Made by a program: the position numbers and the translations under genes. Positions 1-6,382 of a stretch of DNA of 9,683 bases are shown here, one piece after another. This DNA comes from an uncultured Bacteroidota bacterium. Its GTDB lineage: Bacteria; Bacteroidota; Bacteroidia; 2-12-FULL-35-15. Below the pieces are notes generated by a model. It had not been told where the DNA came from, did no database searches, and saw nothing but the letters and a program-made list of their open reading frames with translations. The DNA is taken from NCBI GenBank assembly GCA_903889605.1, contig CAISYK010000240.1:1-9683 (forward strand). Direction: 5' to 3'. Each line of letters begins with the position of its first letter. Position 1 is the first letter of the stretch.

Positions 1-954
1 ATCATAATTAATTACTAAACCAATATCTTCAATATCAATACCCCGTGAAAGAATATCTGTGGCAACTAAAATCTGCAGCTTTTTACTTCGGAAATTACGC
101 AGCACTTCCTCACGTTCAAGCTGTTCTAAATCAGAATGAATCGCTTTTGCTTTTAAACCCGCTTTTTGCAAATCGCGCTCCAGCTCTTTTACCTTTATTT
201 TGGTTGAAACAAAAATAACAACACTGCTCAAGTCTTTTCCTTGAAGCAATGATTTTATTAAATTATTTTTCTGTGTATCATAAACCAGATAAGCTCCCTG
301 AATAACCCCTTCGGCAGGTTTTGAAACAGCAATGCTGATATGTTCAGGATTCACCAAAAGTGAATTTGCAAGTACGCGTATTTTATGCGGCATTGTAGCC
401 GAGAACATCAATGTTTGTCTAACTTTAGGCAGATAACTGCTTATTTTTAAAATATCATCAACAAAACCCATATCCAACATTCTGTCTGCCTCATCTAATA
501 TCAAATGTTCGAGCTGGTCCAATTTCACATAACCCATATTAAGATGAGCCATCAAACGGCCTGGGGTTGCAATAATAATATTAGCACCTTCCGATAAAGC
601 ACGTCTCTCCCGTTCAAAACTGCTTCCATCACTTCCGCCGTATATGGCAAGGGAGCTTACGGATGTAAAGTAAGAAAAACCCTGTAAGGCCTGATCTATC
701 TGTAATGCCAGCTCACGTGTAGGTACAATAATCAATGTATTAGTGTCTGCTGATGGATCCTTTGTCAGTCTATTTATTATGGGCAGCAAAAAAGCTGCAG
801 TTTTGCCAGTCCCCGTTTGCGCACAGCCAATTAAATCCCTTTTGCTTTGTATAATTGGTATGGCTTGTTCTTGTATTGGGGTTGGAGTTTCAAAGCCCAT
901 AGAATCAAGGCCTTCTTGTAGATTACTCTCAAAATTAAAATCGCTGAACTTCAA
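1..954 (-). CDS. DEAD-box RNA helicase, RhlE-like, C-terminus cut by window edge
   Basis: ATP-dependent RNA helicase of superfamily 2, expected to unwind or remodel structured RNA in the cytoplasm (ribosome assembly or RNA decay in this family). The 318 visible residues carry the motifs in order: Q motif GFETPTPIQ (20-28), Walker A AQTGTGKT (45-52), PTRELALQ (78-85), TPGR (130-133), DEAD (154-157), SAT (185-187) and motif V ATDILSRGID (298-307). Motif VI (HRIGRTGR) and the C-terminal tail lie beyond position 1, so the subtype (RhlE, DeaD or CshA) cannot be settled; the short N-terminus fits RhlE. The start is a TTG at 954-952. An in-frame TAA stands 12 bases upstream, and the first ATG (codon 19) would remove the Phe-x-x-Phe stretch ahead of the Q motif. 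Transcribed divergently from the MORN-repeat gene. Confidence 0.95.
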   Translation of the reverse strand, partial: MKFSDFNFESNLQEGLDSMGFETPTPIQEQAIPIIQSKRDLIGCAQTGTGKTAAFLLPIINRLTKDPSADTNTLIIVPTRELALQIDQALQGFSYFTSVSSLAIYGGSDGSSFERERRALSEGANIIIATPGRLMAHLNMGYVKLDQLEHLILDEADRMLDMGFVDDILKISSYLPKVRQTLMFSATMPHKIRVLANSLLVNPEHISIAVSKPAEGVIQGAYLVYDTQKNNLIKSLLQGKDLSSVVIFVSTKIKVKELERDLQKAGLKAKAIHSDLEQLEREEVLRNFRSKKLQILVATDILSRGIDIEDIGLVINYD

Positions 955-975
955 ATTATTATTTTTTTATTTATA

Positions 976-983
976 CAAAGATA
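976..983 (-). promoter_or_regulatory. Bacteroidota -7 promoter element of the helicase gene
   Basis: On the minus strand this reads TATCTTTG, a perfect match to TAnnTTTG, the -7 element recognised by the Bacteroidota primary sigma factor. It ends 21 bases before the TTG start, which would give a very short leader and supports that start. No clear -33 TTTG was found at the usual distance. Confidence 0.55.
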
Positions 984-1163
984 ATTTATTTAACTTGATA
1001 ATTCAGAAACATGAAATTTATGAGCATAAAATTTAAAAAGCTCGAAACAAAATTTAAGATTTATTAACTTTATGACAATTTACTATATCTTCAAAATTCA
1101 CAATTATGAAGTACGCTTCAGCCAATATAAAGATATTAAAAATCAGATGTTTAAAAATATAAA

Positions 1164-1286
1164 ATGAAACCGCAAAACGATCAACCCTTTTTGCTTATTT
1201 TTGAAAAACCTGAATATGCGGCCGAAAGTAAATGCCGAATTTCTAATGAACAGAATGTTAATACTGAAAATTCAGGATCAATTTAA
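1164..1286 (+). CDS. possible 40-residue small protein or gene remnant
   Basis: An ATG at 1164 opens a frame of 40 codons that closes at TAA 1284-1286. The product begins MKPQNDQPFLLIFEKPEY and has a charged, polar C-terminal half ending NTENSGSI. It has no signal peptide, no membrane segment and no motif I recognise. The stretch is locally richer in G and C than the surrounding spacer, which is the main reason to consider it coding. No -7 element or ribosome site is visible close upstream. It may be a real small protein, the remnant of a decayed gene, or chance. Confidence 0.2.
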   Translation: MKPQNDQPFLLIFEKPEYAAESKCRISNEQNVNTENSGSI

Positions 1287-1338
1287 ATTAAACCCGGCAC
1301 AAGTATTTTTATACCTTTTCAACTTTAAAAACTAAATA

Positions 1339-1367
1339 ATACTAATTGATTTACACTATACTAATTG
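1339..1367. repeat. 10-bp direct repeat, 19-bp period
   Basis: ATACTAATTG occurs at 1339-1348 and again at 1358-1367, 22 bases before the MORN-repeat gene ATG. The 19-bp period places both copies on nearly the same face of the helix, as expected for a paired protein-binding site, but in DNA this AT-rich it could be chance. Confidence 0.3.
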
Positions 1368-1389
1368 CAAAACTAAAAAAAGTAAGAAA

Positions 1390-1989
1390 ATGATCAGCAA
1401 ACAAAACATCAATGAAAACGGTGAAACAGATGGAGAAAGTGTTTCATATTTTAAAGATGGACAATTAGAATCAAAAGGCTATTATAATTACGGACAAAAA
1501 AATGGCCCTTGGGAGTTTTATTGGTATACAGGTCAATTGAAGTCAAAAGGCAATTATAAAAATGGTGAATTTGATGGGGAATGGAGAGAGTATATTGAAG
1601 GGAATTTACATTTAGTAAACACATATCACGATGGAGTATTGGAAGGGGTTACTGAATCTTATTATAGTAATGGACAATTAAACTGTAAAGGACAATATAA
1701 AAATGACATTCCTGATGGCAATTGGGTATATTATGACATTCATGGAAATATTATTGAAAAAGGTGCCTATTTGAATGGGGTGCGTTATGGGGTTTGGCAG
1801 GAAAATGGGCAAATGGTTAACCACTATAATGATGGAAAAAGAAATTGTACCGAAAGTGAAAAACAAGAGTATATCAGACAAGAAAATATCAACCAGCAAA
1901 AAACGGCTGAAGTCCAAAAGTTTTTTATAAAATATGTGGTAATTGCAATTATACTAATAGGTTTGATTGTTTTTCTTTTGGTTAAGTAA
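1390..1989 (+). CDS. MORN_2/YwqK-like repeat protein with C-terminal membrane anchor
   Basis: A 199-residue protein built mostly of about six degenerate 20-24-residue repeats (roughly residues 14-147). The repeated pattern is an aromatic strand, N/D-G-Q-L, a turn, then K-G-x-Y-K-N-G, as in GQLKSKGNYKNGEFDGEW. This is the MORN_2 type found in proteins often labelled 'toxin-antitoxin system YwqK family antitoxin'; that label is historical and I see no partner toxin here. After a charged linker (150-177) comes a single hydrophobic segment (about 179-198) ending LLVK at the C-terminus, so the protein looks tail-anchored with the repeats on one side of the membrane. There is no N-terminal signal peptide. 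The ATG at 1390 is the only reasonable start. It stands alone between a divergent helicase and dxs, which has its own promoter. The biochemical role is unknown. Confidence 0.85.
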   Translation: MISKQNINENGETDGESVSYFKDGQLESKGYYNYGQKNGPWEFYWYTGQLKSKGNYKNGEFDGEWREYIEGNLHLVNTYHDGVLEGVTESYYSNGQLNCKGQYKNDIPDGNWVYYDIHGNIIEKGAYLNGVRYGVWQENGQMVNHYNDGKRNCTESEKQEYIRQENINQQKTAEVQKFFIKYVVIAIILIGLIVFLLVK

Positions 1990-2061
1990 ATATTTCCCGC
2001 CTATTATACCTTTTGAGTATATTTTACGTTTTTAACCTTTCATATTATCAAATTAATAAAT

Positions 2062-2069
2062 TATATTTG
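2062..2069 (+). promoter_or_regulatory. Bacteroidota -7 promoter element of dxs
   Basis: TATATTTG matches TAnnTTTG exactly and ends 27 bases before the dxs ATG. No convincing -33 TTTG was found. Its position after the MORN-repeat stop suggests dxs is transcribed on its own. Confidence 0.55.
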
Positions 2070-2096
2070 TTCTGAATTTATTTTAACCATAAATTA

Positions 2097-4028
2097 ATGG
2101 AATTTAAAGCTGGTGAATTGCTCAGCAAAATTGAATATCCGAGCGATCTAAGGAAATTTAAAGAAGAAGACCTTGAGCAGATAAGCAAAGAGCTTCGTCA
2201 ATATATAATTGATGTGGTATCACAAAAAGGCGGACACTTTGGTGCAAGCCTTGGTGTGGTTGAACTTACTGTGGCTTTACACTATGTTTTCAACACCCCT
2301 TACGACCAATTAGTTTGGGACGTCGGACATCAGGCGTACGGGCATAAAATTTTAACCGGACGAAGAAAAAATTTCCATACTAATCGTATTTATAATGGTA
2401 TCAGCGGTTTCCCTAAACGGTCGGAAAGCGAATATGATTCATTCGGCGTAGGGCATTCATCAACATCTATAAGCGCAGCTTTAGGTATGGCCGTTGCATC
2501 TGCATATAAAGGTGAAAAAGAACGCCAGCACATTGCGGTAATCGGCGACGGCTCAATGACCGGAGGGATGGCTTTTGAAGCTCTCAACCATGCTGGAATT
2601 ACAAACTCCAACTTATTAGTAGTGCTGAATGATAACTGTATGAGCATTGACCCCAACGTTGGTGCATTAAAAGAATATTTAACAGACATTACTACTTCCC
2701 ATACATATAACAAATTTAAGGATGAAGTATGGAACCTGCTTGGTAAGATGAGTAAGTTCGGGCCTACAGCTCAGGACATTGTTTCTAAAATTGAAAACGG
2801 AGTAAAAACAGCACTGCTCAGGCAAAGCAATTTGTTTGAATCATTGAAGTTTAGATATTTTGGCCCTGTTGACGGGCATGATGTGGAACGTTTAACTAAA
2901 ATACTGCAGGATTTAAAAGATATTCCCGGTCCAAAAATTTTACACTGTTTAACTCAAAAAGGCAAAGGATATAAATTTTCGGAAGAAGGAAATCAAACTA
3001 TATGGCATGCTCCCGGCTTATTTAATAAAGATACCGGAGAGATCATTAAAATTGTGCCTAAAGAGCCGCAGCCTCCGAAATACCAGGATGTATTTGGATA
3101 TACTATTGTAGAGCTTGCCGAGAAAAACCCGAAAATAATGGGCATAACGCCTGCTATGCCAAGCGGCTGTTCATTAAACATAATGATGAAGGCTATGCCC
3201 GACAGAGCTTTTGATGTGGGCATTGCCGAACAGCATGCCGTCACTTTTTCTGCAGGGTTAGCCAGCCAGGGATTAATTCCCTTCTGTAATATTTATTCCT
3301 CTTTTATGCAGCGGGCGTATGATCAGGTGATACACGATGTTGCCCTTCAGAAACTTCATGTTGTATTTTGTTTGGACAGGGGCGGATTTGCAGGAGCCGA
3401 CGGCCCTACACATCACGGGGCTTACGATTTAGCTTATTTCCGCTGCATTCCAAACATGATCGTTTCTGCTCCGATGAATGAGGAAGAGCTGCGCAACCTA
3501 ATGTACACAGCTCAGCTGCCTGAAACAAATGCCCCATTCTCAATACGCTATCCTCGCGGTAACGGTGCCCTGATTGATTGGAAAAAATCATTTCAAAAAA
3601 TCACTATTGGTAAAGGCCGCAGAATACAAAATGGTGACGATGCTGCAATTTTAACAATTGGCCATGTTGGAAATTTCGCTGCTGCAGCTTGTAAAATATT
3701 AGAAGAAAAAAATATCAGTACCGCACATTACGATATGCGTTTTGTAAAACCCATTGACGAAGAATTATTACATGAAGTATTTAAAAAACACAGCAGAATA
3801 ATTACCGTTGAAGACGGATGCATAATGGGGGGAATGGGAAGTGCAGTAATTGAATTTATGGCTGACAATAATTACAATGCGCAGGTAAAACGACTTGGTA
3901 TCCCTGATAAATTTATTGAACACGGCGAGCAGTCTGAGCTATACACTGAATGCGGTTTTGATACCAATTCTATTGTTAAAACTGCAATTGAAATAATCGG
4001 GCTTAAGAAAAACTCGATGACTGGATAA
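2097..4028 (+). CDS. dxs: 1-deoxy-D-xylulose-5-phosphate synthase
   Basis: Cytoplasmic thiamine-diphosphate enzyme that condenses pyruvate and glyceraldehyde 3-phosphate to 1-deoxy-D-xylulose 5-phosphate with loss of CO2. It is the entry step of the MEP isoprenoid pathway and also feeds thiamine and pyridoxal synthesis. At 643 residues it is full length for the family. Visible marks: GGHFGASLGVVELT (45-58, with His47), DVGHQAYGHKILTGR (75-89), GVGHSS (117-122), and the cofactor-binding GDGSMTGG (150-157) followed by NDN (178-180). GKGY (289-292), catalytic Glu378 in GIAEQHA, DRGGFAGADGPTHHG (427-441) and RYPRG (484-488) complete the set. The transketolase C-terminal domain follows from about residue 510. 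The ATG at 2097 is 27 bases after the -7 element. The neighbours are not MEP-pathway genes, so it appears to be a single-gene unit. No missing residues were noticed. Confidence 0.98.
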   Translation: MEFKAGELLSKIEYPSDLRKFKEEDLEQISKELRQYIIDVVSQKGGHFGASLGVVELTVALHYVFNTPYDQLVWDVGHQAYGHKILTGRRKNFHTNRIYNGISGFPKRSESEYDSFGVGHSSTSISAALGMAVASAYKGEKERQHIAVIGDGSMTGGMAFEALNHAGITNSNLLVVLNDNCMSIDPNVGALKEYLTDITTSHTYNKFKDEVWNLLGKMSKFGPTAQDIVSKIENGVKTALLRQSNLFESLKFRYFGPVDGHDVERLTKILQDLKDIPGPKILHCLTQKGKGYKFSEEGNQTIWHAPGLFNKDTGEIIKIVPKEPQPPKYQDVFGYTIVELAEKNPKIMGITPAMPSGCSLNIMMKAMPDRAFDVGIAEQHAVTFSAGLASQGLIPFCNIYSSFMQRAYDQVIHDVALQKLHVVFCLDRGGFAGADGPTHHGAYDLAYFRCIPNMIVSAPMNEEELRNLMYTAQLPETNAPFSIRYPRGNGALIDWKKSFQKITIGKGRRIQNGDDAAILTIGHVGNFAAAACKILEEKNISTAHYDMRFVKPIDEELLHEVFKKHSRIITVEDGCIMGGMGSAVIEFMADNNYNAQVKRLGIPDKFIEHGEQSELYTECGFDTNSIVKTAIEIIGLKKNSMTG

Positions 4029-4086
4029 TTATTTATTAGTATAGAGATTTTAATCTATTATTAATTTTGAAGAAATCAATTTGTTT

Positions 4087-4124
4087 TTTCAAATCTCAAA
4101 TCTGGTATTTCAAATCTCAAATCT
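4087..4124. repeat. 17-bp perfect direct repeat, 21-bp period
   Basis: TTTCAAATCTCAAATCT occurs at 4087-4103 and identically at 4108-4124. Each copy itself contains CAAATCT twice, so four CAAATCT units lie in 38 bases. It sits between the dxs stop and the lipoprotein promoter. It may be a small slippage-generated tandem repeat or a binding site; no function can be assigned. Confidence 0.7.
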
Positions 4125-4130
4125 ATTTAT

Positions 4131-4138
4131 TACATTTG
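4131..4138 (+). promoter_or_regulatory. Bacteroidota -7 promoter element of the lipoprotein gene
   Basis: TACATTTG matches TAnnTTTG exactly and ends 23 bases before the ATG at 4162. It lies inside the open frame that extends upstream to a TTG at 4081, which argues that translation begins at 4162 and not earlier. Confidence 0.6.
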
Positions 4139-4161
4139 TGGGCTATATTTATACAAGCAAC

Positions 4162-4995
4162 ATGAATTTTAAAACATTTTTCAATTTTTTATCCTGCATT
4201 GCAATTTCTCTATTGTTTTCTGCCTGCGGTACCAAGGTAACTGAGGACGACGTCCTTTCCAGTGCTGATTCAATCGCTGTTGTACAAAAAGCAAAAAACG
4301 ATAAGGTGCAGAAAATATTTGCTTCAATACCGGCTCAAAGTGAAACTACAGCATTGTTAAGAGATGCCGGAGCAAAATACAATTCAAAAATTTTGAATCC
4401 TTTTGAAAACACCTCCAAATACTCATCTGTTAAAGCAAGGGCACTTAATTTAGGTGTGTATGGGATAGATTTAGGTGTTACCAATATTTTTGATCAAACA
4501 CAGGAGTCGATGCTGTATTTAAGGTGTACCAATAAAATGGCCACCAGCCTTGGAATAAGCGGAGCATTTGATGAAAACATGAGTTCACGCATTGATGCTA
4601 ATTCAGACAACAAAGATTCTTTGCTTACTATTATTACCGATTCATATAAAAGTGCCGACAACTATTTACAAGAAAACGGGCAGGCAGGCGTTTCATCCTT
4701 GATGGTAGCCGGCGGTTGGATTGAAGGCATTTATGTAGCATCGCAAATAGCGATAAGTACCAATAATGAAGCTATTATTAACAAAATAGGAACAGAAAAA
4801 TTGACGCTCGCCAATTTAATTTCTTTGCTGGAAAGCTATAAAAAAGAAACTGAAGGCGCTGCTGATGTTTTGAAAAGCTTAAACGAATTGAAAGTGCTTT
4901 TTGACGCCGCACCTGACAAATTAACCCCTGAACAATTCAAACAAATTTCAGATAAAATAACTGAAATACGCAACGGTATTATCGCAATGGGGTAA
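4162..4995 (+). CDS. uncharacterised Bacteroidota lipoprotein
   Basis: A 277-residue protein with a lipoprotein signal peptide: MNFK, a hydrophobic core, then SLLFSAC with Cys22 as the likely lipidated residue. The mature part is hydrophilic and looks mainly helical, with no domain I can name. Central stretches such as YGIDLGVTNIFDQTQES and VAGGWIEGIYVASQI resemble conserved regions I recall from hypothetical Bacteroidota lipoproteins; that is memory, not a search. The acidic residues at +8 to +10 after the Cys do not form a clear surface-export signal, so periplasmic or surface location is open. The frame is open upstream to a TTG at 4081, but the ATG at 4162 gives a proper signal peptide and lies just after the -7 element. 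The gene is followed directly by a terminator-like stem-loop and faces rsmA tail to tail. Confidence 0.85.
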   Translation: MNFKTFFNFLSCIAISLLFSACGTKVTEDDVLSSADSIAVVQKAKNDKVQKIFASIPAQSETTALLRDAGAKYNSKILNPFENTSKYSSVKARALNLGVYGIDLGVTNIFDQTQESMLYLRCTNKMATSLGISGAFDENMSSRIDANSDNKDSLLTIITDSYKSADNYLQENGQAGVSSLMVAGGWIEGIYVASQIAISTNNEAIINKIGTEKLTLANLISLLESYKKETEGAADVLKSLNELKVLFDAAPDKLTPEQFKQISDKITEIRNGIIAMG

Positions 4996-5024
4996 TTATA
5001 TGGCTAAGGTGTGATTACCTTTTT
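4990..5024 (+). terminator. Rho-independent-type terminator overlapping the lipoprotein stop codon
   Basis: GGTAAT at 4991-4996 pairs with ATTACC at 5014-5019. The stem can extend inward through A-T and G-T pairs to about 11 bp with a short loop, and five T residues follow (5020-5024). The left arm contains the TAA stop codon (4993-4995). The T-run lies only on the plus-strand side, so it should act on rightward transcripts. Confidence 0.55.
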
Positions 5025-5070
5025 CCATTTCTACTATTAGTAATAACGTCTTAAACCTGGCTGTTCTTCC

Positions 5071-5880
5071 TCAAACCTCCATCATATTCGTTAACGCAAC
5101 AAAATCAGCAACAGAAAGTTCTTCCGCACGCTGAGTAAGATATTTATGATCTGTAAATTCGGGTTTTAGTTTAAATGCTTTGATAGAATTGCGTAAAGTT
5201 TTTCTGCGCTGATTAAAACCGGCTTTCACAACTTGCTTAAATAGTTTTTCATTACAGTCTAAGTTCTGCACCGCGTTTCGTGTCAGCCGTATTACTGCTG
5301 ATTTCACTCGGGGCGGAGGGTTAAACACATTTTCGTGAACGGTAAATAAATAATCGATATCATAAAAAGCCTGCAGTAAAACACTTGTAATTCCATAAGT
5401 TTTGTTTCTTGGCTTAGAGGCGATTCGCTCGGCAACTTCCTTTTGAAACATTCCAACCACCTCCGGAACCTGGTTTTTATGATCTAAAACTTTAAATAAA
5501 ATCTCGGTTGAAATATTATATGGGAAATTACCAATTACTGCAAACGGTTCATTAAGAAATAAATTATTAAAATCGAGTTTTAAAAAATCTCCCTCAATAA
5601 TTTTATTTTCGAGTGAAGGGAAATTCTGTTTTAGGTATGCGATTGACTCTCTGTCAATTTCTATAATGTGCGTTTCAAAAGAAGGTTCGGTAATTAAATA
5701 CTTGGTTAGTACACCCATTCCAGGCCCAACTTCAAGTACTTTTTTATAAAGATTAGTATGCTTGAGACTTTTCACTATATTCAGGGCTATTCCTTCATCT
5801 TTTAAAAAATGCTGTCCTAAATGTTTTTTTGCTCTTACCGGATTAGTCATTCGTTCATTAGTCATTGGTTCATTAGTCAT
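5071..5880 (-). CDS. rsmA: 16S rRNA dimethyladenosine methyltransferase RsmA (KsgA)
   Basis: S-adenosylmethionine-dependent enzyme that dimethylates two adjacent adenines in the 3'-terminal hairpin of 16S rRNA (A1518 and A1519 in E. coli numbering) late in small-subunit assembly. Marks: the family N-terminus KKHLGQHFLKDE (18-29), SAM-binding EVGPGMGVLT (50-59), IDRES (75-79), EGDFLKLD (96-103), catalytic NFPYNIS (118-124), NPPPRVKSAVIRL (187-199) and GFNQRRKTLRNS (221-232). At 269 residues from the first ATG (5880) it is of normal length. The first ten residues, MTNEPMTNER, come from a 15-bp tandem repeat that supplies in-frame ATGs at 5880, 5865 and 5850. The last gives MTNPVRAKKHLGQHF, closest to family N-termini, so the true start is uncertain. 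It lies 73 bases downstream of the DUF4286 gene with no -7 element seen between, so it is probably co-transcribed. Confidence 0.97.
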   Translation of the reverse strand: MTNEPMTNERMTNPVRAKKHLGQHFLKDEGIALNIVKSLKHTNLYKKVLEVGPGMGVLTKYLITEPSFETHIIEIDRESIAYLKQNFPSLENKIIEGDFLKLDFNNLFLNEPFAVIGNFPYNISTEILFKVLDHKNQVPEVVGMFQKEVAERIASKPRNKTYGITSVLLQAFYDIDYLFTVHENVFNPPPRVKSAVIRLTRNAVQNLDCNEKLFKQVVKAGFNQRRKTLRNSIKAFKLKPEFTDHKYLTQRAEELSVADFVALTNMMEV

Positions 5881-5891
5881 TGGGTCATTGG
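5842..5891 (-). repeat. 15-bp tandem repeat at the rsmA start
   Basis: Read on the minus strand, ATGACTAATGAACCA (5880-5866) is followed by ATGACTAATGAACGA (5865-5851) and a partial third copy ATGACTAAT (5850-5842). A degenerate CCAATGACCCA precedes them (5891-5881). The first two units differ by one base. Because 15 is a multiple of three, each unit adds five codons and one in-frame ATG to rsmA. Confidence 0.85.
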
Positions 5892-5953
5892 TAATCGGTT
5901 AGCCAAGAATTGAATATGGGGGGATAATGCATCATAAATAGCTGTGCGGTGTT

Positions 5954-6253
5954 CTACACAACCTCCAGCAATGTCCTGAATGCTGCAAATTTATTTGCAA
6001 ATTTTTCGGCATGTTCTTTTTGCAGACCTGAAGAATGATCTCGTTTGTATTCTTCCATTTTATTCATGCTTTCGCAAGTATATTGTATAGAATATGTAGT
6101 TCCCTGCTCTTCATCAACCAGCACTTTACAAATCTTGCTTTCCAAAAAACACCCGGTTTTCATAACGTCAGGCATGTGTGTTTCTTTCATCCATTGCAGC
6201 CATTCTTCACGAACATCATTTTCAATGTTTACTGTTACGTTATATATTATCAT
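5954..6253 (-). CDS. DUF4286 family small protein
   Basis: A 99-residue cytoplasmic protein without signal peptide or membrane segment. It opens MIIYNVTVNIENDVREEWLQ and continues with WMKETHMPDVMKTGCF, the N-terminal pattern I associate with DUF4286, a small ferredoxin-like (dimeric alpha-beta barrel type) family of unknown function. Later features include YSIQYTCES (54-62) and a conserved-looking HAEKFANKFAAFRT near the end. The ATG at 6253 is the only sensible start. It lies between the TPR gene (129 bases upstream) and rsmA (73 bases downstream) on the same strand, a gene order I recall as common in Bacteroidota. That suggests co-expression with ribosome maturation but does not show a function. 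A C/T-rich hairpin sits just before its start codon. Confidence 0.85.
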   Translation of the reverse strand: MIIYNVTVNIENDVREEWLQWMKETHMPDVMKTGCFLESKICKVLVDEEQGTTYSIQYTCESMNKMEEYKRDHSSGLQKEHAEKFANKFAAFRTLLEVV

Positions 6254-6259
6254 AGAAGC

Positions 6260-6290
6260 CCCTCTCTATCTCTCCCCGAAAGGGAGAGGA
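6260..6290. repeat. palindromic C/T-rich intergenic hairpin before the DUF4286 gene
   Basis: CTCTCCC (6270-6276) and GGGAGAG (6282-6288) form a perfect 7-bp stem around a 5-base loop. A further CCCCTCTCT stretch (6260-6268) could compete for the same G-rich arm. It lies 7 bases upstream of the DUF4286 ATG on the minus strand. The sequence resembles C-rich/G-rich palindromic repeats I recall from many Bacteroidota intergenic regions. No T-run follows on the minus strand, so it is not a classic terminator for the TPR gene. Confidence 0.6.
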
Positions 6291-6382
6291 TGTGTTAGTT
6301 TAAAAAAAATTATACAATCTCAATTTATTAGTAATTCAGCTCTTAAAGCCCTTCCCTCATGGAATGGTTGGTATTGGATCTA

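Larger units (their letters stand above)
984..1389. other. AT-rich divergent intergenic region
   Basis: About 400 bases between the divergent helicase and MORN-repeat genes. I see no RNA gene, strong hairpin or well-conserved ORF. The only contents worth noting are a 40-codon ORF (1164-1286), a 10-bp direct repeat (1339-1367) and an imperfect -7-like TACCTTTT at 1312-1319 on the plus strand, 70 bases before the MORN-repeat ATG. Confidence 0.5.

Noticed and set aside
743..1036. 97-codon plus-strand frame
   Set aside because: Mostly antisense to the conserved helicase motifs; its tail is AT-rich spacer.
1390..1989. Antitoxin of a toxin-antitoxin pair
   Set aside because: Only the repeat family name suggests it; neither neighbour is a toxin-like gene.
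2390..3591. Minus-strand frames inside dxs
   Set aside because: They are opposite a highly conserved full-length enzyme and show no domain or signal.
4029..4066. Possible terminator after dxs
   Set aside because: The ATAGAGATT/AATCTAT pairing is short, bulged and A/T-only in most pairs, with no following T-run of note.
4081..4161. Upstream TTG start adding 27 residues to the lipoprotein
   Set aside because: The extension is translated repeat sequence, contains the -7 promoter element, and would bury the lipoprotein signal peptide.
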